Source: Paraglaciecola sp030730205
Lineage (GTDB): Bacteria; Pseudomonadota; Gammaproteobacteria; Enterobacterales; Alteromonadaceae
DNA length: 64,000 nucleotides
Direction: 5' to 3'
NCBI RefSeq assembly: GCF_052119645.1
Contig: NZ_JBGQOM010000004.1
Location: 322,984-386,983, forward strand
The notes beneath the pieces were generated by a model that had not been told where the DNA came from, searched no databases, and saw nothing but the letters and a program-made list of their open reading frames with translations. How positions within the stretch are numbered: the stretch's first letter is position 1; each line of letters begins with the position of its first letter. Made by a program: the position numbers and the translations under genes. This document shows positions 37,052 to 46,360 of this stretch, one piece after another.

Positions 37052-37603
37052 TCAAGCAGAAAGTTTGCTTAGACCTTGCATCAAGGTAGCTTTGATTTGT
37101 TGCCCTTGCTCTGTGTCTAAGTATGCTTTTGCTGCATTAACATATTGCATAATCATTTCAGGCTTCAAACCTAGGGCTTCAAATTGTTTTTTAACTTCGT
37201 TAACGGCCTTAAGCGAATCACTGTAGTTAGCGGCTTTATCCATCAATCCACCTAAACCACCTTCGCTTGCCATATTACTGATATCAGGCACTGCGCCTAA
37301 TAGGCCACCTAAGCCGGGCAACGAATCAGTTAAACTGCCGAATTGTTCACTGGATAAATTGCCTTTGGCATAGTTAAAAATAGACGCAAGTCCACCAGTG
37401 GCCTGAGAGTCGCTGACTCCAAGGGTACTGCTGACAGAAGCGATCATGTCGCTGACATTGGGCATCGCTGGTTTTTCTGCTTCAGCTTGTGTCTTGACTT
37501 CCATGCCTAACATACTTTTTAACGAGTCCAACCAACCTTCAGCGTGGCTTTGTGGGGTAAAAGCCAGTGCGGCGACTATTAAACCTAGGTGTTGTAATTT
37601 CAT
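37052..37603 (-). CDS. DUF2780 family exported protein
   Basis: A 183-residue protein with a signal peptide (MKLQHLGLIVAALAFTPQSHA). The mature part is Gly/Ser/Leu-rich (ATGGLASIFNYAKGNLS, LPGLGGLLGAVPD, GGLGGLMDKA) and ends in amphipathic helices; this is the DUF2780 or 'VcgC/VcgE-like' pattern of gammaproteobacterial periplasmic proteins of unknown function. The Pfam name is from memory, not search. It has its own ribosome site (GGAGAAACC) and no cotranscribed neighbour. Confidence 0.7.
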   Translation of the reverse strand: MKLQHLGLIVAALAFTPQSHAEGWLDSLKSMLGMEVKTQAEAEKPAMPNVSDMIASVSSTLGVSDSQATGGLASIFNYAKGNLSSEQFGSLTDSLPGLGGLLGAVPDISNMASEGGLGGLMDKAANYSDSLKAVNEVKKQFEALGLKPEMIMQYVNAAKAYLDTEQGQQIKATLMQGLSKLSA

Positions 37604-37762
37604 CGGTTTCTCCTGAGTGATGAATTAAAAACTAATTCGCATCGTAATATGCATAAGTGTCACGCATTATCATTGATTTTGTGGGGCGAAAGCCAATGAT
37701 AAATGATAAAAATCAATGGCAACCTGGTTTTGCATCGGGAGATTGCGCTTAACTGTTGGGAT

Positions 37763-38209
37763 TTACACTATAACGACTTTATCACCTAGCGTGATTCTGC
37801 CATCAGCAATGACCTTGCAGCAAACACCCCCTCGCCAAACAGGCAGCAATGCTTTGGTTAAACCGAGTACTTGGGCATCCATTTTGGGGCAGGGATCAGT
37901 TTCGCCCGTTACCAGCAAAATTAATTGACCAATTTTAACTTGTTTGCCAACGAAGCTAGCATCAAAGGATACGCCTGACACCAGTAAGTTGGCACGGCGA
38001 AGCGTCCAAGGTAAGACTTTATCGAGTTCATTCTCTACTACTTGCCATTGCTCGGCACTGAGTAGGGTGACTTGGCGTTTTCCGGGTTTACCGCGAGCAT
38101 CACCATCAACACCTGCAACGCGAGTCACCATTGTTGCGTTTTTAACTTGCATTGGTGCTTTGGTTTTAGGGCGAAAAGCAATCCCCTTCAAAACAAGGTT
38201 GTTGGTCAT
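37763..38209 (-). CDS. MOSC domain protein
   Basis: A 148-residue protein of the MOSC superfamily, C-terminal to Moco sulfurase, which handles sulfur or binds molybdenum cofactor in related proteins. The core shows GVDGDARGKPGKRQVTLLS near residue 34, LRRANLLVSGV near 71 and VTGETDPCPKMD with the conserved Cys near 107. It starts directly after the MATE gene stop (TAA then ATG) and is two genes from moeA, which fits a molybdenum link. Useful context: the nitrate reductase in this window needs molybdenum cofactor. Confidence 0.82.
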   Translation of the reverse strand: MTNNLVLKGIAFRPKTKAPMQVKNATMVTRVAGVDGDARGKPGKRQVTLLSAEQWQVVENELDKVLPWTLRRANLLVSGVSFDASFVGKQVKIGQLILLVTGETDPCPKMDAQVLGLTKALLPVWRGGVCCKVIADGRITLGDKVVIV

Positions 38210-39571
38210 TTAATGACTCACTGTAGGGGGTAACTGTGTTTGGGCTTGCACGTGTTTGAGTCGTAAACTCAGCAAGACGGCGGCGGTACTCAGTCCACAG
38301 ATAAAACCAATCCAAAACCCAGCCCCCGCCATTTTAGGTACAATCCAATCGGTTAGGCCTAATATACAGCCTATGGTCATGCCCACGATCCAATATGAAA
38401 CAAAGCTTAAGTAAAACATCCAAGCGGTGTCTTTGTAACCTCGCAAAGCGGTACCCGAAATAACCTGTATAGCATCTGAAAACTGAAACATCGCTGCCAG
38501 TAATAACAAACTTGAAGCCAAGAGAATCACTTCTTCATCAATGCTATAGAGCCGCGCAATCATTTCGCGGGCAAATACTGTAAATGTGGCGGTAAAAACG
38601 GCTATGCTAATGCCCACTAAAAAGGCACAGCGAGTAGCAATTTTAGCTTGGTCAGGGCGGTTTTCACCTAATAAATAACCAATACGAATACTGGTTGCCA
38701 TACCCAAACTCAGTGGGATCATAAACATCAGAGCCGAAAAATTCAGGGCGATTTGATGAGAGGCCACCACCGTTGCACCAAAAGGTGCAAGTAATATGGC
38801 TACCACTGCAAACAAGGTGACCTCGAATAAAATGGTCATGGCAATCGGAAGGCCTAGTTTTATGCATTCACTGATCAAGCTTAAATCAGGCCAGTAGAAT
38901 CTTTGGTACAAGTTAAACTGACTCAGCTTTTTTGAGTATTTGGTATAAATTAGTGTCGCGATAAACATCGCCACAAATACCAGTGCAGTTGCAATACCAC
39001 AACCCGCACCACCCAATTCAGGCAAACCAAATTTACCGTAAATCAATACATAATTAGCCGGAATATTTACCAGCAAGCCAATCACCATAATGACCATGCT
39101 CGGTTTAGTAATCGATAAACCCTCGCTGAAGTTTCTTAGAACCTGATACAAGGCAAAGGCCGGCATACTAAATAAAATATATTGAATGTAGTCGATGGTA
39201 ATAGTGCGAAGCTCAGACTCCATGTTGATGACATTCAACAGTGGTTCAAAAACAAAGCTAAATGCAACTGCCAGCAGGGCAAATACCATCGATAACCACG
39301 CCATTTGCTGCGTATAATTGGCGACCTTATCGGTTTGTTTAGCGCCGTTAAAGCGTGAAATAATCGGTGGCAAAGCGAGCGTAATACCCTGAATAAAGAC
39401 AATAACAGGCAAAGTGAAACCAAAACCGATAGCCACTGCAGCCATATCGGTGGCGGAGTAACGACCCGCCATAATGGTATCTGATACGCCCATTAAGGTT
39501 TGGGTAATTTGGGCAATCAGTAAAGGCCAAGCTAAGTGTAATATTGTTTTTAGTTCTTTTTTAAAGGCCAC
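38210..39571 (-). CDS. MATE family efflux transporter
   Basis: Inner-membrane cation-coupled multidrug exporter of 453 residues with 12 predicted helices in two homologous halves. The N-terminal LAWPLLIAQITQTLMGVSDTIMAGRY is a typical NorM/DinF-type start, and ATSIRIGYLLGENRPDQA with SGTALRGYKDT are conserved in the second half. The start codon is GTG with a weak ribosome site. It lies between moeA and the MOSC gene, with no gap to the latter. Substrate cannot be deduced. Confidence 0.9.
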   Translation of the reverse strand: MAFKKELKTILHLAWPLLIAQITQTLMGVSDTIMAGRYSATDMAAVAIGFGFTLPVIVFIQGITLALPPIISRFNGAKQTDKVANYTQQMAWLSMVFALLAVAFSFVFEPLLNVINMESELRTITIDYIQYILFSMPAFALYQVLRNFSEGLSITKPSMVIMVIGLLVNIPANYVLIYGKFGLPELGGAGCGIATALVFVAMFIATLIYTKYSKKLSQFNLYQRFYWPDLSLISECIKLGLPIAMTILFEVTLFAVVAILLAPFGATVVASHQIALNFSALMFMIPLSLGMATSIRIGYLLGENRPDQAKIATRCAFLVGISIAVFTATFTVFAREMIARLYSIDEEVILLASSLLLLAAMFQFSDAIQVISGTALRGYKDTAWMFYLSFVSYWIVGMTIGCILGLTDWIVPKMAGAGFWIGFICGLSTAAVLLSLRLKHVQAQTQLPPTVSH

Positions 39572-39616
39572 TGTTTTCTTCTTTTAAATAAGGTTGTTTG
39601 TAGGGGTAGTACCGAA

Positions 39617-40861
39617 TCAATGTAAAAAGGCAAAAGGTAAAATCTTCACTAATTCGCCCTGTTCGATGTCACCTTGAGCTTGTGCCAATAATAAATAACA
39701 ATTGGCTTTACTAATTGAACTCATTACCCCTGAGCTTTGATTTTTTTGCGCCTCGACCCACAGTTGTCCCTGTTCGTCTCGCTCATAAAAGGCGCGTTGG
39801 AAATCTGCTCTACCGGGGCGTTTTGTGACTTTTTTTGCTACTTTCGCCACTAAATATGCTTGTTTATCAAGGTTGATTTTTTGCCCTGATAGGGTTTTAA
39901 GCAAAGGCAAGACAAGTTGCTCAAAGGTGACAAATGACGAAACGGGATTACCAGGAAGACCGCAAAAATAGGCTTTGTTCAACTGGCCGAAGGCAAAAGG
40001 TTTACCAGGTTTGATGGCCACCTTCCAAAAGTTGATTTGCCCCAGTTCAGCAAGTATTTCTTTCACGAAATCGGCTTCACCCACTGATACGCCACCGCAA
40101 GAAATAATGACATCACACTCTTTATCTGCCTGTACAAACATCCTACGTAAAACCGTTTTATCATCCGCTACAATGCCGTAATTGAGTACCTTCATTTTCA
40201 TGCTTTGAAGTTGAGCGGCTAGGGCGTAGCTATTACTTTCGTATATGGCGCCAGTTTTTAAGGGCTGGCCAGGTGGCGTCAGCTCGTCACCAGTAGCCAT
40301 AATCCCCACGGTCAAGGGGCGAATCACTTTTACATCTGCTTGGCCAATAGAGGCAATAAGAGCCAGTTCAGCCGGTCCAAGACACATACCTTTGGCCAAC
40401 ACTCGCTCCCCTAGGCGAATATCGTTTCCTGCCGGGCGGATATTGTGTCCAGATTGCGGCACATGCGTAACGCTAACCATATCGTTGTTAATTTGCGTGT
40501 TCTCTTGCATTACCACTGCATCTGCGCCTTGCGGTATGACCGCCCCGGTCATTATACGCACGCATTCACCTTGTTCTATTTGACCGGTGAAGGGTTGTCC
40601 GGCTAAGGCAGTACCGATAAGTTGTAGGGTGCTTGTATGCTTAAGATCGGATGCGCGCAGGGCATAACCATCCATGGCAGAATTATCTGCTGGAGGCACA
40701 TTCATGTTCGATATAAGGTCAGTCGCTAACACACGTTGATGGGCTAAGGCTAAACTCACCACCTCTGATTCACTCACTGCTGTTACTTGCGATAAAATAT
40801 TTTGTACGGCACTTTTCAGTGGCATTAAACCTGGTGCATCACAATGTTCTAATGTGCTCAC
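39617..40861 (-). CDS. moeA: Molybdopterin molybdotransferase
   Basis: Inserts molybdate into adenylylated molybdopterin, the last step of Moco synthesis. I start at GTG 40861 (414 residues), which has AGGAG 5 nt upstream; the frame is open to 40879. NMNVPPADNSAMDGYALR near residue 50, RIMTGAVIPQGADAVVMQE near 99, ISCGGVSVGEADFVKE near 250 and GLPGNPVSSFVTFEQ near 305 are the conserved MoeA blocks. It would support the assimilatory nitrate reductase NasA about 6 kb away. It heads a minus-strand group with the MATE and MOSC genes. Confidence 0.93.
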   Translation of the reverse strand: MSTLEHCDAPGLMPLKSAVQNILSQVTAVSESEVVSLALAHQRVLATDLISNMNVPPADNSAMDGYALRASDLKHTSTLQLIGTALAGQPFTGQIEQGECVRIMTGAVIPQGADAVVMQENTQINNDMVSVTHVPQSGHNIRPAGNDIRLGERVLAKGMCLGPAELALIASIGQADVKVIRPLTVGIMATGDELTPPGQPLKTGAIYESNSYALAAQLQSMKMKVLNYGIVADDKTVLRRMFVQADKECDVIISCGGVSVGEADFVKEILAELGQINFWKVAIKPGKPFAFGQLNKAYFCGLPGNPVSSFVTFEQLVLPLLKTLSGQKINLDKQAYLVAKVAKKVTKRPGRADFQRAFYERDEQGQLWVEAQKNQSSGVMSSISKANCYLLLAQAQGDIEQGELVKILPFAFLH

Positions 40862-40980
40862 AGCTTCTCCTGGCAACAAAATCTGAGCTTCAAAAATTAG
40901 CTGCGTACTATGGCAAAAAATGCCGTTTAACGATAGGGAAGATTGGTTGAATTCGGTATTTTATTGCCAAAGATGGGACA

Positions 40981-41264
40981 CTAGGGCATGTTGACCTTTG
41001 GAGTATGAATTTTGTTCAAATCCAAAGCATTTTGATCGCGACGACGGATTACAGGCCCAGTGGGCTAAGTCAATATCCGGCAACAAAGAGCAAAACGCTT
41101 TGGGTTGAACCCTTCGGGTCCGTAACGGATGTTAAGCGTTTGTGCAGCATTTCTACTGCTTCATCACTCGCTCATGTAGAATAACGACACCGCGCTCGTG
41201 CTTTATTGTATAAATACCGCACAACTCGCTGCAAAAACACACACCAAAGGTCAACACGCCCTAG
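40981..41264. mobile_element. MITE-like element with 21-bp terminal inverted repeats
   Basis: The ends CTAGGGCATGTTGACC... (40981-41001) and the reverse complement of 41244-41264 match over 21 bp with one mismatch. The element is 284 bp, has no open frame of note, and holds internal inverted segments. CTAG at each end is its own palindrome, so the target duplication could be CTAG, TA or part of the repeat. It sits in the 447-bp spacer between moeA and the solute-binding gene. The rest of that spacer (40880-40980, 41265-41326) holds nothing else I can name. Confidence 0.72.
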
Positions 41265-41326
41265 GCTGACTATAAAATAGTCGCGACTCTGTCCATAACA
41301 TTTATTGAAAGCCTATAACCTTTGGC

Positions 41327-42034
41327 TTAGGGCCAACTGGCTAAAATGCGAGCGTATTCTCCTGAAGTACGCATACTGTCAAGGGCAATATCGAAGGCTT
41401 GTTGTAGTGTTTCATCTTGCGTGATTGCGCCATAATCTTGGCTGGTAAAGATACTATGCACACTAATATCTGTGTCAGGAAATAAGGCATTCTTGGTATA
41501 GCTTAACAGTCGACGTTCGCCAATAACAATATCGGTTTTGTGATTGATGAGCAGTTTTAATTGTACGTTTCGGTCAACTAATTCTAAGTAGTCGGTGTTC
41601 TTCACTGCTAAAGCAAAATCGGGACCCAGCACTGTGGTGGCAGATTGATAAGCAATCACCGACTTGTCAGCAAGATCATTAATCATTTTAACTTGAAGAT
41701 TGGCCTCTTTTAGGGAAATTGCCACATCCTCAAAGGGAAGGTAAGTAGACGTTGTATACCCCCTGTCTGTGTTAAATGCCGCAGGACTGGCAATATCATA
41801 TTTACCTTCGTTGAATTCTTTAATGAGTCGATTGTAAGCAAGCAAATGAAACTCTGCTTCATACCCCATTTTATGCGTAACCTGACGGATAATTTCTACG
41901 TCAATACCTGTTATGCCTTGTTCTTCATCGAAATAAGCCCACGGCGCGCCTAAATTCACTGCCACCTGAAGTTTTTTTTCAAAGCCATGTCCGTGAAATG
42001 AAAACAACAACAAGATAAGCAAAATATTGCGCAT
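41327..42034 (-). CDS. Periplasmic solute-binding protein, family 3 (orphan)
   Basis: A 235-residue exported protein with a signal peptide (MRNILLILLLFSFHGHG) and a type 3 solute-binding fold: LQVAVNLGAPWAYFDEEQGITGIDVEII is the usual start, and LKLLINHKTDIVIGERRLL lies in the second lobe. No permease or ATPase gene is adjacent, so it may be a stand-alone sensor or binding protein, as many alteromonad family-3 proteins are. Ligand unknown. The region just upstream contains the TraB/GumN gene terminator. Confidence 0.8.
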   Translation of the reverse strand: MRNILLILLLFSFHGHGFEKKLQVAVNLGAPWAYFDEEQGITGIDVEIIRQVTHKMGYEAEFHLLAYNRLIKEFNEGKYDIASPAAFNTDRGYTTSTYLPFEDVAISLKEANLQVKMINDLADKSVIAYQSATTVLGPDFALAVKNTDYLELVDRNVQLKLLINHKTDIVIGERRLLSYTKNALFPDTDISVHSIFTSQDYGAITQDETLQQAFDIALDSMRTSGEYARILASWP

Positions 42035-42120
42035 GGTAGTCCTTGATGATTGGAGGTGAGAGGCACTAACGATTAAACTAAAAGTACCACTAAGCGATGG
42101 TTGACAATATGGTAACTATA

Positions 42121-42153
42121 AAAAACGCTTAGTTATTGAAACTAAGCGTTTAC
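42121..42153 (-). terminator. Terminator of the TraB/GumN gene
   Basis: AAACGCTTAGT (42123-42133) pairs with ACTAAGCGTTT (42141-42151); a T tract follows on the minus strand, 16 nt past the stop. Confidence 0.88.
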
Positions 42154-42168
42154 TTCAATTAACAAGGT

Positions 42169-43035
42169 TTACAGTTGTTCTATTTTGTAACCCTTGGCGG
42201 CTAATTTAGCCAAGACACTGTCAGGCCCAGCTAGGTGTAATCCACCGACTAAAATAAATTCAACGGGTTCATCATTTAACATCGCTTCAATTTTAGGAAA
42301 CCAATTATTGTTACGGTCGACTAATAGGTCTTGATAAATTTGCGGATAGTCTGCTTTAAAATCATCAATTGATACGTCAGCCATAGCCTGCATATCGCCA
42401 GAACGCCAACTGTCTCGTAGGTCATTTATGGTTTCAGGCAGCTTTTTGATATCACGAATAGCGTAATCAATCATGCCGCTTTCGTCATCTTTACCCAGAT
42501 TAACTAAAAATGAGATTTGCTCGTCAGGGGTTTCAAACCATGCTTGCGGTTTGCCATCGGCTTGGGATTTGTTGGCATAAAACTGATCAACCCCTTCACT
42601 GGTAAAACCCAGAGCCTGTAATTCCATTATACTCAATGTCACTGCGATTAAGCTCGGCTTTAAAGTTGCCATGGCTTCGATAGGGACATTACGCTCTGCC
42701 ATATGTTGTTTTAGCTTGGCATAGGTGTCAGCGTTCAGCACTTTATCAAGGGTGGTGCCATCCGCATAAACCATTTGGGCCATCATTTTTTGTTGAAATT
42801 CAATGCTATTGACTGCCACCATGTCAGTTTCAAATACTACTTTATCTGCGGCGTCATAAGCCACATCATATTCAGAGGGTAAGGGATAGTCTTCGGGGCT
42901 AAGAATATGGATGGTACCGCCCACATACACCGTGTGTTTATCGTTACTGACCTTCCAAACTGAAGCGGCCTGAACCTGCAATGATATTGCGCTCGCAGCC
43001 AAGATAAACGCACCACATAATTTATTTAACGTCAT
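42169..43035 (-). CDS. TraB/GumN family protein
   Basis: A 288-residue exported protein: the signal peptide ends near VQAAS. It has the two family motifs, VYVGGTIHILSPEDYPLP near residue 36 and FILVGGLHLAGPDSVLAKL near 260, each with the GxxH pattern, and conserved acidic residues (VVFETDM). The Tiki/TraB clan contains metalloproteases, and bacterial members are thought to act in the periplasm, but their substrate is unknown. It is a single transcription unit with its own terminator and diverges from the nitrate cluster. Confidence 0.88.
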   Translation of the reverse strand: MTLNKLCGAFILAASAISLQVQAASVWKVSNDKHTVYVGGTIHILSPEDYPLPSEYDVAYDAADKVVFETDMVAVNSIEFQQKMMAQMVYADGTTLDKVLNADTYAKLKQHMAERNVPIEAMATLKPSLIAVTLSIMELQALGFTSEGVDQFYANKSQADGKPQAWFETPDEQISFLVNLGKDDESGMIDYAIRDIKKLPETINDLRDSWRSGDMQAMADVSIDDFKADYPQIYQDLLVDRNNNWFPKIEAMLNDEPVEFILVGGLHLAGPDSVLAKLAAKGYKIEQL

Positions 43036-43228
43036 GTTTTTATTATTTCCATGTCAAAATGAGTAAAAAAGAGGTCGCAGAATAGCGGCTAACCCTTAAT
43101 AAGAGCAATATGTGTTTGGACTATTTGGTTTGCGCCATGATGGCACTTTTGCACCAAATTATGACGTAATACCTGTATATTATTTAAAGGATTTTGATTA
43201 ACTCATTGATATTAATAGATTTAATTTG

Positions 43229-43248
43229 TGGCATTAAAACTGTATAAA
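43229..43248 (+). promoter_or_regulatory. Candidate nirB promoter
   Basis: TGGCAT-N5-CTGT (43229-43243) has the spacing of a sigma-54 -24/-12 element but lacks the final C of GC; it overlaps TATAAA (43243-43248), a possible sigma-70 -10. Either would give a leader of roughly 150 nt. The rest of the 369-bp gap from 43036 holds no gene. Confidence 0.3.
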
Positions 43249-43303
43249 TAAAACTAACTAAGTAAATTAGCCTAAATTTATTTGTAACTTAATTTAATCC
43301 TTG

Positions 43304-43378
43304 CCAACAACTGTGTTGGTGATGGTTTGGCAAAGAAGCCCGCATGTCTGACTCGTTCAGCAATGCGGGCTTTTTTTT
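43304..43378 (+). promoter_or_regulatory. nirB leader attenuator (hairpin plus intrinsic terminator)
   Basis: CCAAC/GTTGG with a 6-nt loop (43304-43319) is followed by the terminator GCCCGCAT (43338-43345)/ATGCGGGC (43363-43370) and T8 (43371-43378), ending only 27 nt before nirB. No plus-strand gene lies upstream that it could end, so it is likely a conditional terminator, the known target type of NasT-like ANTAR antiterminators. Confidence 0.78.
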
Positions 43379-43404
43379 GCTCTCATTTTAGTTAAAGGTG
43401 ATAT

Positions 43405-45999
43405 ATGACAATGTCAGCACAAATCAAAAGCAATCAACAAACACGGATCGTTGTGGTGGGTAATGGCATGGTTGGCCATCATTTTGTTGAGCAGTTAATT
43501 CAACATAATGCCAATGTAGCCCAGGATGGACAGACTATACACATTTGTGTGTTATCAGCAGAGCCAAGACTGGCCTACGACAGAGTACATTTATCCGAAT
43601 ATTTTTCAGGCAAAACAGCCGAAGAACTCGCCCTAACTACACCACAGTACTATCAGCAGAACCAGATAGAGTTTAAATTGGATGCTGCGGTGGTTGATAT
43701 CGATAAGCAAGCCAAAACCGTGACCACAGTGCAAGGTGAAGTATTAGCTTACGATAAACTTGTTTTAGCCACTGGCTCATTCCCTTTTGTGCCTCCTATT
43801 CCTGGCAACGATCAGGCCCACTGCTTGGTTTACCGTACTATTGAAGATTTAGAAGCCATTAATCATGCTGCTCAGGTTAGTAAAGTGGGCGTGGTGGTGG
43901 GTGGTGGATTACTAGGCTTAGAGGCAGCGAATGCACTTAAGCAGGCCGGTTTGCAAACCCACGTTGTCGAATTTGCTCCTCAGCTTATGGCCGTTCAAGT
44001 AGATGAGGGCGGTGGTCGTTTATTGCGCAGTAAAATAGAGGCGCTAGGGGTACAAGTGCATACCCAAAAAGCCACCCAAAATATTGAAAAGGGCGATAGC
44101 TGTCGCTACAAAATGTGTTTTGCTGATGGTTCAAATTTAGAAACAGACATGATTCTATTTTCTGCTGGTATTCGTCCGCAAGATGCCTTAGCTCGTCAAT
44201 TTGATATCGCGATTGGTGAGCGCGGGGGCATAAAAGTTGACAATTATTGCCAAACCTCAGCGCAAGATATTTATGCCATTGGTGAATGTGCCTTATGGAA
44301 TAATTTCATATTTGGATTAGTGGCACCAGGTTACACCATGGCGCGAGTCGCTGCGACCCATATACTAGGCGGCGATTTGAGTTTTTTAGGCGCCGACATG
44401 AGTACCAAGTTAAAGCTCATGGGGGTGGAAGTTGGCTCTATTGGTGATGCTCATGCCAGACAAGCAGGGGCCTTGTCGTATATTTACGAAAATCAGCCGC
44501 AAGGCTTGTACAAAAAAATCGTCGTAGACGCCACGAAACAAAAACTTCTGGGTGCAGTGTTAGTAGGTGATACCTCAGACTACGACACCTTATTACAATA
44601 CGCACTTAATGGGATTGACCTTCCTGAATTTCCAGAAAGCCTTATATTACCTGCAGGTAGTGAGGGTAAACCCGGTTTAGGTGCAGACGCATTACCAAGC
44701 ACCGCAACCATTTGTTCTTGTCACAATGTATCAAAGGGCGACATCATCGCTGCCTTTGATAATGGCGCTTGTAGTGTTGGTGATATTAAAAGCTGCACTA
44801 AGGCCAGCAGTGGCTGCGGTGGTTGTTCGGCCTTACTGAAAAGTGTGTGTGACAGTGAATTAAGCAAACGCGGCGTCGAAGTCAAAAAAGACATTTGTGA
44901 ACACTTTGCTTATTCACGCCAAGAGCTATTCCATTTAGTGAAAGTGGGACACATCAAAACCTTTGATAGCTTGCTTGAAAAACATGGGCACGGACTAGGC
45001 TGCGAAATATGTAAACCTGCTGCGGCTTCTATTCTCGCTTCGGTGTGGAATGAGTTTATCTTAAAACCCGATCATGTCAGCTTGCAAGATACTAACGATA
45101 CCTATCTTGGCAACATGCAAAAAGACGGTACCTACTCCATCATCCCTCGCATTGCAGGTGGTGAAATTACCCCCGATAAACTGATTGTACTGGGCCAAGT
45201 AGGCAAAAAATACAATTTGTACACAAAGATCACCGGTGGACAACGCATTGATTTGTTTGGCGCTCGTGTAGATCAATTGCCAGAAATTTGGGAAATATTG
45301 ATCAATGCTGGCTTTGAAACGGGGCACGCTTACGCCAAATCATTGCGCACAGTGAAGTCCTGTGTGGGCAGCACCTGGTGTCGCTTTGGGGTGCAAGATT
45401 CTGTTGGCCAAGCTATCGATTTAGAAAACCGTTATAAAGGGTTGCGAGCTCCGCATAAAATTAAATTTGCGGTATCAGGTTGCACCCGTGAATGTGCCGA
45501 AGCCCAAAGTAAAGACATCGGTGTCATTGCCACAGAAAACGGCTGGAACCTTTATGTGTGTGGTAACGGCGGCATGAAACCACGCCACGCAGATTTATTT
45601 GCTACCGATTTAGATAGCGCGACCTTGGTTAAGTATATCGACCGCGTATTAATGTTTTATGTACGAACCGCAGATCGGTTACAGCGTACCTCCGTGTGGC
45701 TAGAAAACCTTGAAGGGGGCTTAGATTACCTAAAACAAGTGGTCATCGAAGACTCGTTAGGCCTAGTAGAGGAGTTAGAGAAGCAAATGCAGCTTGTGGT
45801 TGACTCTTATCAATGTGAATGGCGCACAGCCATAGAAAGTCAAGCATCTCGTAAGCGTTTTCGTCAGTTTGTTAATAGCGATAAAGTGGATTCCAACATT
45901 GTTTTTGTCCAAGAAAGGCAGCAAATACGCCCCGCCACAGAAGCAGAAAAACAGAGCTATCTGCAACAGGCAGATATAAAAACCAGCGAAGTGGTATAA
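43405..45999 (+). CDS. nirB: Assimilatory nitrite reductase large subunit
   Basis: Cytoplasmic NAD(P)H nitrite reductase reducing nitrite to ammonium, 864 residues. The N-terminal pyridine-nucleotide oxidoreductase domain has VVVGNGMVGHHFVEQL near residue 16 and VGVVVGGGLLGLEAA near 160. A BFD-like [2Fe-2S] domain (ICSCHNVSKGD ... SGCGGC) lies around 434-475. The C-terminal sirohaem domain has CVGSTWC (C653, C659) and GCTREC (C693, C697), the siroheme/[4Fe-4S] ligands. First gene of the nirB-nirD-nasA-ybiB-like operon, placed behind a leader attenuator. Confidence 0.95.
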   Translation: MTMSAQIKSNQQTRIVVVGNGMVGHHFVEQLIQHNANVAQDGQTIHICVLSAEPRLAYDRVHLSEYFSGKTAEELALTTPQYYQQNQIEFKLDAAVVDIDKQAKTVTTVQGEVLAYDKLVLATGSFPFVPPIPGNDQAHCLVYRTIEDLEAINHAAQVSKVGVVVGGGLLGLEAANALKQAGLQTHVVEFAPQLMAVQVDEGGGRLLRSKIEALGVQVHTQKATQNIEKGDSCRYKMCFADGSNLETDMILFSAGIRPQDALARQFDIAIGERGGIKVDNYCQTSAQDIYAIGECALWNNFIFGLVAPGYTMARVAATHILGGDLSFLGADMSTKLKLMGVEVGSIGDAHARQAGALSYIYENQPQGLYKKIVVDATKQKLLGAVLVGDTSDYDTLLQYALNGIDLPEFPESLILPAGSEGKPGLGADALPSTATICSCHNVSKGDIIAAFDNGACSVGDIKSCTKASSGCGGCSALLKSVCDSELSKRGVEVKKDICEHFAYSRQELFHLVKVGHIKTFDSLLEKHGHGLGCEICKPAAASILASVWNEFILKPDHVSLQDTNDTYLGNMQKDGTYSIIPRIAGGEITPDKLIVLGQVGKKYNLYTKITGGQRIDLFGARVDQLPEIWEILINAGFETGHAYAKSLRTVKSCVGSTWCRFGVQDSVGQAIDLENRYKGLRAPHKIKFAVSGCTRECAEAQSKDIGVIATENGWNLYVCGNGGMKPRHADLFATDLDSATLVKYIDRVLMFYVRTADRLQRTSVWLENLEGGLDYLKQVVIEDSLGLVEELEKQMQLVVDSYQCEWRTAIESQASRKRFRQFVNSDKVDSNIVFVQERQQIRPATEAEKQSYLQQADIKTSEVV

Positions 46000-46009
46000 G
46001 GAAATGAGC

Positions 46010-46357
46010 ATGACAAAGACAGCAAATTGGATGACAGTGTGCCAAACCAGTGATTTGGTTGACAATTCAGGCGTATGTGCACTGATTAACGAACAACAAG
46101 TGGCGTTATTCAAACTTAGCGTGCGCGAGCAGGTGCAACTTTTTGCCATTAGTAACTGGGATCCAATCGGTAAAGCCAACGTCTTGTATCGTGGTTTATT
46201 GACCTCTGTGGGAGAGACCATCACCGTCGCTTCCCCCTTATACAAACAGCGTTACAGCTTAGCCACGGGACAATGTTTGGACGCTGATGAGATCGCTGTT
46301 CGCGTTTATCCCATTCGGATAGAGCAGCAATTGGTTCAAATCCAAATAGATAAGTAG
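46010..46357 (+). CDS. nirD: Nitrite reductase small subunit
   Basis: Rieske-like small subunit of NirBD. I start at the ATG at 46010 (115 residues), 7 nt after AAGGA; the ATG at 46004 is too close to that site. Landmarks: VCQTSDLVDNSGVCALIN near the start, VALFKL, and NWDPIGKANVLYRGLL. It lacks the Rieske Cys/His ligands, as NirD proteins usually do. It lies 10 nt after nirB and 3 nt before nasA. Confidence 0.9.
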   Translation: MTKTANWMTVCQTSDLVDNSGVCALINEQQVALFKLSVREQVQLFAISNWDPIGKANVLYRGLLTSVGETITVASPLYKQRYSLATGQCLDADEIAVRVYPIRIEQQLVQIQIDK

Positions 46358-46360
46358 AAC

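Noticed and set aside
43141..43155. TGGCACTTTTGCACC as sigma-54 promoter of nirB
   Set aside because: The GG to GC distance is three bases too short for -24/-12 elements.
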